Source: JADKAV01 sp041393775 (GTDB lineage: Bacteria > Actinomycetota > Actinomycetes > S36-B12 > UBA10799). From it: a DNA stretch of 64,000 bases. The translations under genes and the position numbers were made by a program. Location of the stretch: contig JAWKJM010000003.1 of assembly GCA_041393775.1 (NCBI GenBank), forward strand, positions 434,001 to 498,000, written 5' to 3'. This document shows positions 7,757 to 15,760 of this stretch, one piece after another. The notes beneath the pieces are model-generated. The model was not told the origin of the DNA and searched no databases. It saw only the letters and a list, made by a program, of their open reading frames with translations. Position 1 is the stretch's first letter, and each line of letters opens with the position of its first letter.

Positions 7757-9369
7757 ACCACCACCCCCATCGAGATCGTCTGGTCGGCGATCTCGTCGAT
7801 GGCCGACCGATGACCGACGACGATCACCGTGGCGTCCACCTGGCGCAGCACGTCGAGGATCGCCCGTTCGGAATCCTGATCCACCCCGGCGGTGGGTTCG
7901 TCGAGCAGGAGCACCCGGGAGTTGCGAAGGAGTGCCCGGGCCAGGGCGATGCGACGGGCCTGACCCACCGAGACCGGCCGGCCGCCCTCCCCGATCAGCG
8001 TGTCCAGGCCCTCGGGCAAGCGTGCGACCCAGTCGACCAAGTGGGTCTGCTCCAGCACTTCGGCAACATCGACCTCTGCGCCCATCGTGATGTTCTCGCG
8101 CACCGTCGCCGGCAGCAGTTGCGGACTCTGCGGCACCCATGCCAGCCGCGCCCACCACTGCCGGACGTCGACGTCGGACAAGTCCTGCTCACCGATCCGG
8201 ACCCGGCCGGAGCGTGGCGCCAAGAAGCCCAGCAGAGCGTTGAGCACCGTGGTCTTCCCCACCCCGGACGGGCCGTTGATCACGGTTATCCGCCCTGCGG
8301 GAATCAGTGCGGACAGCCCGGTGACCACCTGTTCGCCGCCGTACCCGAGGCTGACATCCTCAAGTCTCAGATCCGCCTGTGCGGTCACCAGGTCGGCGGT
8401 CCCGGTCGTGGGTGGTTCCTGCTCCATGACCGCGAAGACCCGGTCGGCGGCCTGCGCGCCCTCAGCTGCAGCGTGGAAGTGCTGACCGACCATCCGTAGC
8501 GGCAGGTAGACCTCCGGGGCCAGGATGAGGACGCTCAGCCCCGCCATGAGCGTCATGTCGCCGTTGACCAGCCGCAGGCCGATCGACACGGCGATCAGCG
8601 CCACCGACAGCGTGGACAGCAGCTCGAGCACCAGCGAGGACACGAAGGTGATCCGCAAGACGCTCATGGTGGACCGCCGGTGCTCCTCACCCACCTTGCG
8701 GATCTGGCCGACTTGGTGCTGGGCCCGGTTGAAGGCCTTCAGGGTGGGCAGGCCCTCCACGACATCCAGGAAGTGGTTGCCGAGCACAGACAGCCACCGC
8801 CATTGCCGGTCCACTCTGGTCTGGCTCACCCACCCGACCAGGACCATGAACACCGGGATCAGGGGAACGGTCAGCGCCACAATGACCGCGGACAGGACGT
8901 CCTCGGTCAGAATGGCGGTCCCGACGATCAGAGGCACCACCACCGCCAGCACCAATTGCGGCAGATAGCGCGCGTAGTAGGCCTCCAGCCCGCCCACCCC
9001 ACGTACCAGCAACTGCGCCAGCGCCCCGGTGCGCTGCCCGGACAGCCACGCCGGGCCCAGACTCAGCATGTGCCGCCACGCCGCCATTCGCAGTTCGCTG
9101 ATCGCGGTCGCCGCGGTGCGATGGGCGAGCCATTCGGCCAGGAACGCGGCCACCGCCCGCAGACCGATCACTGCCGCGAGTTGCACGATCATCGGCATGA
9201 CACCGGCCAGGTCCGCGCCCTCGGTGAACACGTCGACGATGATCGCGGCCAGCAGCAGTGCCTGGGCGACGATGAGCAGCGCCTGCACCGTCTGCACTGC
9301 GACGCTGGCGATCAGGAAGGTGCGGGTGGAACGCGCGTACTTGAGCAGTCGTCTGTCGAATCCGCGCAC
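7753..9369 (-). CDS. cydD: Thiol reductant ABC exporter subunit CydD
   Basis: Partner subunit of CydC, 538 residues. It has an N-terminal ABC membrane domain with ITF-type helices, then an ATPase domain with Walker A GPSGVGKTT (near 365) and Walker B VLLLDEPTAGVD. The signature reads RPVSVGQARR rather than LSGGQ. SVGQ is also seen in other CydD proteins, so the degenerate site is a subunit trait, not decay. The GTG start at 9369 follows a TACCCT hexamer by 6 nt with no ribosome site, consistent with a leaderless mRNA. The cydDC-ung operon is 12 kb from cydAB; they are usually adjacent in actinobacteria. Confidence 0.93.
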   Translation of the reverse strand: MRGFDRRLLKYARSTRTFLIASVAVQTVQALLIVAQALLLAAIIVDVFTEGADLAGVMPMIVQLAAVIGLRAVAAFLAEWLAHRTAATAISELRMAAWRHMLSLGPAWLSGQRTGALAQLLVRGVGGLEAYYARYLPQLVLAVVVPLIVGTAILTEDVLSAVIVALTVPLIPVFMVLVGWVSQTRVDRQWRWLSVLGNHFLDVVEGLPTLKAFNRAQHQVGQIRKVGEEHRRSTMSVLRITFVSSLVLELLSTLSVALIAVSIGLRLVNGDMTLMAGLSVLILAPEVYLPLRMVGQHFHAAAEGAQAADRVFAVMEQEPPTTGTADLVTAQADLRLEDVSLGYGGEQVVTGLSALIPAGRITVINGPSGVGKTTVLNALLGFLAPRSGRVRIGEQDLSDVDVRQWWARLAWVPQSPQLLPATVRENITMGAEVDVAEVLEQTHLVDWVARLPEGLDTLIGEGGRPVSVGQARRIALARALLRNSRVLLLDEPTAGVDQDSERAILDVLRQVDATVIVVGHRSAIDEIADQTISMGVVV

Positions 9370-9375
9370 GCCTCA

Positions 9376-9381
9376 AGGGTA
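9376..9381 (-). promoter_or_regulatory. Putative -10 hexamer (TACCCT) of cydDC-ung
   Basis: Six bases separate this hexamer from the cydD GTG codon. No Shine-Dalgarno sequence is present. Confidence 0.45.
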
Positions 9382-9409
9382 CGGAGGTCACCGGTGCACG
9401 CCCGTTCGG

Positions 9410-9458
9410 GGACTTTGGACGGATCACGCCACCCAGTGACCAAATCCGACCAAAGTCC
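9410..9458. repeat. Family C palindromic repeat, copy 1
   Basis: GGACTTTGGACGGAT (9410-9424) pairs 14 of 15 with ATCCGACCAAAGTCC (9444-9458). The loop contains a TCAC/GTGA pair. A second, less symmetric copy lies at 44448-44500. It sits between the cydD start and the end of the next operon. Confidence 0.75.
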
Positions 9459-9477
9459 CGTCATTCATGCACGGGGC

Positions 9478-10356
9478 CTACCGCGCCACCCTCCCCGGAA
9501 GCAAGAAGTCGTAGTCGCGGCGCAGGACCCGTTTGGCGGCCCGGTCGAGTCGTCGCACCCGCAGGAACAACTCCAGCGTCGCGGCGTCCTGCTTGTAGTA
9601 CGCGTCGACCTCCGCGCGGTCGATCGTGCGCAGGTCGTGGGCCTGCAACCACTCGTTGGTACTCACGATCCCCTCCGGCAACCGGCCGGTGGCGCCTTCC
9701 TTGATGAAGTTGCCCAAAAGGTCGACCGCGACCAACCGGGGCTCGAAGTAGTCGTCCATGTACTCGGCGATGCTGCCCTTACGCCGGTAATACGCCCGCA
9801 GTCCCGGCGGGATGGCGGACAGCAGGATCTCCGCGTCGAAGAGGTACCGGCCGCCGTCGCGGACGAACGGCGTCCCCACATCGATCAGCAACGGGTCGTC
9901 GGGCACCGCGAACGACCAGTTGGACAGTTGCGCGTCGATGGCGATCTCCGGACGCTCGCGGCCAAGGTGCAGGGTCCACACCCGGTCCATCACCGCGTGT
10001 ATCGATTCCGCCAGTTCGGTGTCGGAGGCAGCACCCAGCCGCTGGTTCCCGAGATCGGTCACCAGTGGCTGCACCAAGTAGACCACCGGTGGCCGCCCGG
10101 GCCGGTCCAGGGCGATGACGTCGGTGTCGACCACCCGGATCCCGGCCGCCCGCACCCGGGTCACGTAGTCGTCCACGAGCGCGCAGTAGGACTGCGCCAT
10201 CGCGTGGTCGGCGAACCCGGACATCCGCTTGGCCACCTGGCCTTCCAGCCCGGGCACCAGTAAGGCCGCGGAGATCTCCCCGTAGGCGAGCACTTCGACC
10301 CCTTGCGGATGGGACGGGTCGAGCGTCGCCTCGAGCCGTTGCAGGACCTCCTTCAC
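9478..10356 (-). CDS. Kinase-like-fold protein of unknown function (DUF6206-type)
   Basis: A 292-residue protein, last gene of a coupled operon. I recall similar actinobacterial proteins filed as DUF6206, but cannot confirm it. The layout resembles the aminoglycoside phosphotransferase/protein kinase fold: an N-terminal sheet with a candidate ATP-binding Lys in QVAKRMSGF (near 42), a D-x4-N catalytic-loop-like IDAQLSNWSF (near 139-144), and an Asp after a hydrophobic strand in PLLIDVGTPF (near 154). This suggests a small-molecule kinase, or a pseudo-kinase; that is inference. The GTG start at 10356 overlaps the aminotransferase stop as GTGA. Confidence 0.8.
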   Translation of the reverse strand: MKEVLQRLEATLDPSHPQGVEVLAYGEISAALLVPGLEGQVAKRMSGFADHAMAQSYCALVDDYVTRVRAAGIRVVDTDVIALDRPGRPPVVYLVQPLVTDLGNQRLGAASDTELAESIHAVMDRVWTLHLGRERPEIAIDAQLSNWSFAVPDDPLLIDVGTPFVRDGGRYLFDAEILLSAIPPGLRAYYRRKGSIAEYMDDYFEPRLVAVDLLGNFIKEGATGRLPEGIVSTNEWLQAHDLRTIDRAEVDAYYKQDAATLELFLRVRRLDRAAKRVLRRDYDFLLPGRVAR

Positions 10357-11573
10357 AACGCCACCGCCGCCGCGCACGCCCGGTCGAAACCGCCCAGCAC
10401 TTCGGAGACATCGGCCTCTCCCATCAGAAGTCCCGGCTTCACCTGCAGGACGCTGCGGTCGAACCCCGCGAACATCGCCCAGACACCCTGGTCGAACAAC
10501 AACTTGGTCATCAGCATCCCGCCGACCTCGTGCGCGAACTTCACGCCGATGATCAACCCGGTCTGCCGTACCTCCTGCACCCACTGCGGGTACTTGGCCT
10601 GCAGTGCCGCGAAGCCGTCGGCCCACCGGGTAGTCGGCAGGTCGGGCATGGCGGCGATCGTCAGGTCCAGCGCCGCGGACGCCACCCGGCACCCGAGTTC
10701 CGCGCCGCCGAACGTCGACACGTGCCCCCACCCGTCGCTCTGCAGCCACTCGCCCGCTTTGGCGTTGAGCACGGTGGCGGCGATCGGGTAGATGCCGCCG
10801 GACAGACCCTTGCCGGTCACCAGGATGTCCGGCTGGACGCCGAAGTGTTGCACGGCCCACATACTCCCGCTGCGACCGAGTCCGGTCTGCACCTCGTCGG
10901 CGATGTAGAGCGCGCCGCTTCGGTCGCACAGCTCGCGCACCGCCGGCAGGTAGTCAGCATGCGGCCGCGGGAAACCCGCGGTGGCCGGCACCGTCTCCAG
11001 GATGACGGCGGCGGCCGGTTCGGACAATGCCTGTTCCATGGCTGCGACATCGTTGAACGCCACCCGTTCGAAATCCGGCTCAGTGGCCAGGAACGCGGTG
11101 GCCGCCTGCTCGTCCCCGGCTGCCAGCGCCAGGCCGGTGTGGCCGTGGTAGGCATCGGTGACCGAAATGATCCGGCGGCGACCAGTCGCGCGGCGGGCGG
11201 ACTTGATCGCGAGGTCGATCGCCTCCCCGCCACCGCTGGCGAAGACGGCGTACTGCATACCCGGGGTCAGGTCGACGAGCCTCTCGGCCAGGGCGGCCCG
11301 TTCGGTGCTCGGGAAGTGGTGGTTGCCGATGTCGAGTGTCCGCAGCGCCTCGGTCAGGGTGGCGATCACGTCCGGGTTGCGGTGGCCGAGGTTATAGACG
11401 CCGCCGTTGAGGTGGATGTCGATCAGGTCACGGCCGTCGACGTCCCAGATGTGGTAGCCGTCGCGCCGGCCGATCACCAGATCGATCCCCGCGCCGCCGA
11501 GGAACCGCACCCGGTCGGGACAGACGTAGCGCTCGGACAGGTCCAGCGTGTGCTGCTTCGCCGGGGAGGTCAT
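10353..11573 (-). CDS. Class III pyridoxal-phosphate aminotransferase
   Basis: Transfers an amino group, usually from an omega-amino acid or diamine, to a keto acid; the substrate is unknown. The 406 residues cover the full fold. SGGGEAIDLAIKSARRATG is the phosphate-binding turn, AYHGHTG the helix-turn that stacks on the cofactor, and ADEVQTGLGRSG holds the Asp that pairs with the pyridine nitrogen. VTGKGLSGGIYPIAATV holds the Schiff-base Lys (near 252). The ATG at 11573 overlaps the hydrolase stop (ATGA). Coupling to a C69 hydrolase and a kinase-like protein suggests release, transamination and phosphorylation of one small amine. Confidence 0.92.
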   Translation of the reverse strand: MTSPAKQHTLDLSERYVCPDRVRFLGGAGIDLVIGRRDGYHIWDVDGRDLIDIHLNGGVYNLGHRNPDVIATLTEALRTLDIGNHHFPSTERAALAERLVDLTPGMQYAVFASGGGEAIDLAIKSARRATGRRRIISVTDAYHGHTGLALAAGDEQAATAFLATEPDFERVAFNDVAAMEQALSEPAAAVILETVPATAGFPRPHADYLPAVRELCDRSGALYIADEVQTGLGRSGSMWAVQHFGVQPDILVTGKGLSGGIYPIAATVLNAKAGEWLQSDGWGHVSTFGGAELGCRVASAALDLTIAAMPDLPTTRWADGFAALQAKYPQWVQEVRQTGLIIGVKFAHEVGGMLMTKLLFDQGVWAMFAGFDRSVLQVKPGLLMGEADVSEVLGGFDRACAAAVAL

Positions 11574-12820
11574 GCCATCCCCGCCAGTTCGTCCCACTTG
11601 CGCCACGCCCGTCGGTAGAGGGCCGGAATCTTCGTCACTGGCACATCCTGCGCGCTCTGCAGCCAACGGTCTTCGGCCGCCATAGCCTCGGCGAAACACC
11701 GCTGCGTGAAACCCGCGCGGTCACCGGCGGCCCCCGCCAGGAACTGCGACTCGAGATCGTCACGCAGTTTGGCAGAGGTGGTCATGCGTTCGGGGTAGTT
11801 GCGCAGGACCGCCCGGTGCAGCAGCTCATGACGCCACCACATCGTCGACGGGTCGAACGTCTTGCCCGGGGGCTTCAGATCCGGCAGCCCGCCGTCGAAC
11901 CAGACTGGTTTGAACACCGAGGTGCACGGCGCCGATGTCCCGGTGAGCCAGACGGTGATGTCGTCACCGCTCACGTGGGACACCATCGACCCGGTGGACT
12001 GAGCCACCCGGATGGGGCCGAAACCGGCATGCGCACAGACCGTCTGTCCGGTCACCCCGGTCGCGGGGGACCAGTCCGGGCCGGCGTCGCCATGATCACG
12101 CAGCAGGTGCATTGCGGCGGCGACGTCCAGGTGCCCGCGGTCGGCCTTGAGCGCATCCGAGGTGCGGCATTGCCGGGCCGCCGAGTCCGAGAAGCGGGTG
12201 TACAGGAAGTCGGATCGGTCGGTGACCTTCACGCCCTGTAGCCCGGCAGAGGTCCGCTCGGCGTGAGCCAGTGTAAGCCCGTTGGATATGGAGGCGGTGC
12301 CGGAGACCCGCTGAGCCGCCCAGTCGCGGCCCACCGTCTCCAGGACCCAGGCCTCGCGCCGGTCGCTGATGATGAAGGAGTTGTCATAGAGCAGTTTGTG
12401 CGTGTGCCCGGCCTGGCCGTGTTGCCCGTGCCTGGTGAGCAGCGTCGTGATCACCTCGACGGCTTCCTCGGCCGTGCCGCCCCGTTCCAGGCCCAACCGC
12501 AGCAGGTCCATGCCGAGCAGACCCGGTTCGTTCTCGCGCTTCGCCTTGGTGAAGACCGCCTCGTTGCCGATTGCCACCCCGTGTTCGTTCACGCCCATCT
12601 CCGCCCCCCAGATCCAGTAGGGCTTGGACAAGATCACGGCGTGGGTCCGCGGTGCTTGGTCGATCTCGATGTAGGTGGCGCGCACACTGGCGCGCGTCGT
12701 CGTCGCAGCCGGCGTCATGAGCAATTCGTGTGCCTCATTGGGCTCGCGGTCGCTGTTCTTGCCCAGGATCACCGACCCGTCGGCGGTCGCTTCGGGAAGG
12801 GAGACGAAGGTGTCGCACAT
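11570..12820 (-). CDS. Secernin-type peptidase family C69 N-terminal-nucleophile hydrolase
   Basis: An Ntn hydrolase that cleaves small peptides or amides. It has 416 residues. Translation starts MCDTFVSLPEATADG: Cys2 would be the nucleophile after Met removal, and GKNSDREPNE is the conserved secernin motif. There is no signal peptide or propeptide. Other conserved blocks are YWIWGAEMGVNEHGVAIGNEA and LLGMDLLRLGLERG (quoted to show order; residues about 72-115). The ATG at 12820 puts the Cys exactly second, which decides the start. The stop overlaps the aminotransferase start. A dipeptide or gamma-amide substrate is likely but unproven. Confidence 0.9.
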   Translation of the reverse strand: MCDTFVSLPEATADGSVILGKNSDREPNEAHELLMTPAATTTRASVRATYIEIDQAPRTHAVILSKPYWIWGAEMGVNEHGVAIGNEAVFTKAKRENEPGLLGMDLLRLGLERGGTAEEAVEVITTLLTRHGQHGQAGHTHKLLYDNSFIISDRREAWVLETVGRDWAAQRVSGTASISNGLTLAHAERTSAGLQGVKVTDRSDFLYTRFSDSAARQCRTSDALKADRGHLDVAAAMHLLRDHGDAGPDWSPATGVTGQTVCAHAGFGPIRVAQSTGSMVSHVSGDDITVWLTGTSAPCTSVFKPVWFDGGLPDLKPPGKTFDPSTMWWRHELLHRAVLRNYPERMTTSAKLRDDLESQFLAGAAGDRAGFTQRCFAEAMAAEDRWLQSAQDVPVTKIPALYRRAWRKWDELAGMA

Positions 12821-12881
12821 GACCCCATTGTGCGCCTGTCGAACCTGCGGCGTCAGGTCGTCGCGCAGGCCGCGCAGAGGT

Positions 12882-14354
12882 TCAGGCGGCGTCCCATCCG
12901 GGCAGTGCAGAACCCGGCGCCCACGTGGAATGGGTGCCACTGCTGATCCGCTCCGGCAGCGTGACCCGCGCGATCGGACCGTCTGCCACCCGCGAGGCAT
13001 CGATCACCAGCGCCTGCGAACGGTCTTGGACCATGTCGATCGTGAACGTGACGAGGTAGCCGTCGTCCTCGGCCGTGCTGCCCACCCGGGGCGCCATCGC
13101 GGTCTCGCTGCAGAAGACACCCTCGGGCAGTCCGAACCGTTCCTCGCCGCCCGTGACCACATCGTGTTTGACCAAGCCGTTGAACAGGAACTTGCCCGGC
13201 ACCCCGGTCGCGGCGTACGTGTAGCGATGGGGCCGCCCGGCATGCATCGCGTTGACCATGCCGAATTCCGTGATGCTGTCCGTCAGCCGTTCCTCCTTGA
13301 CCAACCCGGTCGCGAGGTTGAGCCGCCATCGGTGCAAGCGCGTCTGCATACCGTCCAGCGAGAGGAACCGCGACAGGCGCTCGTAGTACGAGGCCTGCGG
13401 GGAGACGGCCGGTTGGGGGTCGTCCTGGAAGAAGCCGTCGAGCACGATCTCGTCGCCGTCCTCATAGGCGTTGACCCAGTGCAGGACATAGGTCGGATCA
13501 GCCTCGAACCATCGGACCTGCGTGCCGTCGCCGCGCCGTGGCAGCACACCGAGCCGGGTCGGGAGCTCGGGATGGAAGATCGGCGCGTAGACACCCTTGG
13601 CCATCAGCGCCGGCTCCCAGAACAAAGGGCAATCGTTGAGGATCGCGAAGTTCTGCGTGAACGCCATGTCGTGCGGGATGCGCGGGCCGGGCAGGTCGAT
13701 CGGCACGTAGTGGACGAGGGTGTCCGTCTCATCGACCACGCCGTAGTTGAGCAGTGGCTCCTCGATGCTGTAGTTGAAGAACATCATCTCGCCGGTGTGC
13801 TCGTCGACCTTGGGGTGCGCGGAAGTGCCGCGCTGCGGGGTCCACGGCGCCTTGCCGCGAGGGTCGAGGGTCAGCGGGTCCATCCGGTAGGCGTCGCCGC
13901 ATTCGAAGTGGGTACTGACGGCGAACCCGTTGTGGACGATGATGTCGGTGCTCGACGCATCCTTGAGCATGTGCCGGGCACCCCAGCCGGGACGTTCGGC
14001 CTTTTCAGGGCGTTCTGCCAGTCCGGCCCATAACGGTCGTCCGGCCTGTTGCTCGGCCAGCAGGCCGTCAGTGCGGACGAACTTGTTGCGGTAGAACACG
14101 CGGGCGTCCCGGAAGCCGACCATGTGGACCATGCCGTCACCGTCGAAAGGGTGGTACCTGCCGATCGCGGGGTGCACGGGGTTCTCGGTGTTGCGCAGGT
14201 AGACACCGTCGAGGTCGGCCGGGATCTCCCCCTCGACCTCCAGGTCGTCGGCGCGCCACTCGGTGTTCTGCGGGCGCCAGGGTCCGGTGCGGTAGGGATG
14301 GTCGTCGTCCTGGGGCAGAGTGCTCAGCATGCGTCCGACGATCTCGATGTCCAT
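12882..14354 (-). CDS. Carotenoid/apocarotenoid cleavage oxygenase (RPE65 family)
   Basis: Non-haem iron(II) dioxygenase that cuts a conjugated double bond of carotenoids or related stilbenes. The seven-bladed propeller is covered by 490 residues. The four iron-binding histidines are visible: SAHPKVD (near 178), IPHDMAFT (near 226), VLHWVNAYE (near 290) and SGTHSTW (near 474). FDGDGMVHM near the N-terminus is the usual first-blade motif. The start at 14354 follows TACGCT by 6 nt (leaderless). The gene is 61 bp upstream of the C69 operon on the same strand, so co-transcription is possible. No carotenoid biosynthesis genes are in the window. Confidence 0.92.
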   Translation of the reverse strand: MDIEIVGRMLSTLPQDDDHPYRTGPWRPQNTEWRADDLEVEGEIPADLDGVYLRNTENPVHPAIGRYHPFDGDGMVHMVGFRDARVFYRNKFVRTDGLLAEQQAGRPLWAGLAERPEKAERPGWGARHMLKDASSTDIIVHNGFAVSTHFECGDAYRMDPLTLDPRGKAPWTPQRGTSAHPKVDEHTGEMMFFNYSIEEPLLNYGVVDETDTLVHYVPIDLPGPRIPHDMAFTQNFAILNDCPLFWEPALMAKGVYAPIFHPELPTRLGVLPRRGDGTQVRWFEADPTYVLHWVNAYEDGDEIVLDGFFQDDPQPAVSPQASYYERLSRFLSLDGMQTRLHRWRLNLATGLVKEERLTDSITEFGMVNAMHAGRPHRYTYAATGVPGKFLFNGLVKHDVVTGGEERFGLPEGVFCSETAMAPRVGSTAEDDGYLVTFTIDMVQDRSQALVIDASRVADGPIARVTLPERISSGTHSTWAPGSALPGWDAA

Positions 14355-14360
14355 GCGGTC

Positions 14361-14366
14361 AGCGTA
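14361..14366 (-). promoter_or_regulatory. Putative -10 hexamer (TACGCT) of carotenoid oxygenase
   Basis: Six bases before ATG 14354 on the minus strand. No ribosome site is visible. Confidence 0.45.
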
Positions 14367-14418
14367 TGTCGCGATCGCGTGATCTGGACGCACTTGAGCG
14401 GAGGTCGTGCCCGGCTCG

Positions 14419-14509
14419 TGACGCAGAATGCAAAATCATCTGCGGGGCACGCGGCCCGTCACGAGGGGACGCGTTGCGGTCGGCTCCTGACGTTTTGCAT
14501 ACTGCGTCA
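14419..14509. repeat. Long-spaced inverted repeat overlapping a thiolase stop codon
   Basis: TGACGCAGAATGCAAAA (14419-14435) pairs 16 of 17 with 14493-14509. A second feature, CGGCTCnTGACG, is repeated in direct orientation at each arm. The right arm ends exactly at the TGA of the thiolase (14509-14507). The 57-nt spacer is GC-rich. No second copy was seen in the window. Confidence 0.75.
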
Positions 14510-15697
14510 GCCAGCGGATGCCACCACGAAGCTGACGGTCGTCGCGGTGCTGCCGCCGATGTTGAGCGTGGCGAAGCGGCGGGCGCCGGGCACCTGGTAG
14601 TCGCCAGCGGCCCCCGTTACCTGGCGGTGGGCGTCGAGGACCATTCGAACTCCGCTGGCGCCGACGGGATGTCCGACACCGATCAGCCCGCCGCTGGGGT
14701 TCATGGGGATCCGGCCGCCGATCTCGAGGTCTCCGGCCTCCACCGCCTCCCAGCTGCGGCCCGGCGCGGTGATCCCGAAATGGTCGATGGCCATGTACTC
14801 GCTGGGCGTGAAGCAATCATGGGTCTCAATCCCGTCCACGTCATCCACCCCACCCACCCCGGCGCGGGTGAACGCGTCGGCGATCGTGGCCGCCACGTGC
14901 GGTAGTACCAGGTCGCCGCAGCGCTCCAGTTTCGGCGCAAGTGGCAGTCCGACGGTGCGATGCCCCCAGCCAAGGATGTGAGACGCAGCCGCCCGCCCGG
15001 CCCGCTCGGAGACCAGAACCAGACCGGCCGCCCCGTCGGTGACCTGGCTGCAGTCGTTGCGCCGCAGGCGGCCCTCGACAGGCGGATTCGCGACATCGTC
15101 GGCACCGAAGGACTCTCCGGTGAACGACCACCGGCGGGTCTGTGCGAGCGGATTGCGGCGGGCGTTGGTCAGGTTCAGTTCCCCTATGGCCCGCAGGTGG
15201 GCGTCGTCGAGGCCGTAGCGCCGGTCATACTCGTCGGCAAGCGTGCTGAACGACGAGGGCCACACGTACTTCGCACCGAGGGCGTCCCGGCCCACCCACG
15301 CGGCTGCCGCCATGTGATCCGCTGCCATGTCGCCGGGCACCGTGCGCTCCAGCTCGGCACCGAGGACCAGCGCCACGTCGTATCGGCCCGACTCCAGATC
15401 GGCCATGGCGGCCAACAGCGCGACGCCCCCTGACGCGCACGCGGACTCGTGACGCGAAGCCGGCTTGCCCGCCAACTCCGGCTCGACGGTCGCCGGCATC
15501 GCCCCGAGGTGGCCCTGCCCTGTGAACAGCTGCCCGAACGCATTGCCGACGTGAATCACCTCGATGTCGGCCGCATCGATCTGCGCCGCAGCCAGCGTGC
15601 CCGCGACCACCTCGCCGAACATCGCCGCGAAGTCGCCGCCCTCCTTGGTCCAGTTGCGTGCGAAGTCGGTCTGATAGCCGCCGAGAATCCCGATCAC
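14507..15697 (-). CDS. Thiolase, SCP2/SCP-x type acetyl-CoA acetyltransferase
   Basis: Catalyses thiolytic cleavage or condensation of acyl-CoA in the cytosol. It has 396 residues. The nucleophilic Cys is in ESACASGGVAL (near 86), THDCFTPSEY is the SCP2-thiolase-specific motif, and GGLIGVGHPVGASG (near 342) supplies the base His. These place it with SCP2-type thiolases that act on branched or sterol-like acyl chains, not with FadA. The GTG start at 15697 follows TAGTCT by 7 nt and lacks a ribosome site. It is divergent from a second thiolase, with only 63 bp between them. Confidence 0.9.
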   Translation of the reverse strand: MIGILGGYQTDFARNWTKEGGDFAAMFGEVVAGTLAAAQIDAADIEVIHVGNAFGQLFTGQGHLGAMPATVEPELAGKPASRHESACASGGVALLAAMADLESGRYDVALVLGAELERTVPGDMAADHMAAAAWVGRDALGAKYVWPSSFSTLADEYDRRYGLDDAHLRAIGELNLTNARRNPLAQTRRWSFTGESFGADDVANPPVEGRLRRNDCSQVTDGAAGLVLVSERAGRAAASHILGWGHRTVGLPLAPKLERCGDLVLPHVAATIADAFTRAGVGGVDDVDGIETHDCFTPSEYMAIDHFGITAPGRSWEAVEAGDLEIGGRIPMNPSGGLIGVGHPVGASGVRMVLDAHRQVTGAAGDYQVPGARRFATLNIGGSTATTVSFVVASAG

Positions 15698-15704
15698 GGG
15701 GTCC

Positions 15705-15754
15705 AGACTAGGTCGATCCGCAAGCCGGCCGGGCACGGACGGGGGTCCTACTGT
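15705..15754. promoter_or_regulatory. Divergent leaderless promoters of two thiolases
   Basis: Minus-strand -10 TAGTCT (15710-15705) serves the left gene and plus-strand TACTGT (15749-15754) the right one. The -35 regions must overlap in the 38 bp between, so both genes probably share regulation. Confidence 0.5.
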
Positions 15755-15760
15755 AAGTAC

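Noticed and set aside
7753..9369. Degenerate signature (SVGQ) in CydD as a sign of inactivation
   Set aside because: The same SVGQ occurs in well-studied CydD proteins, so it is normal for this subunit.
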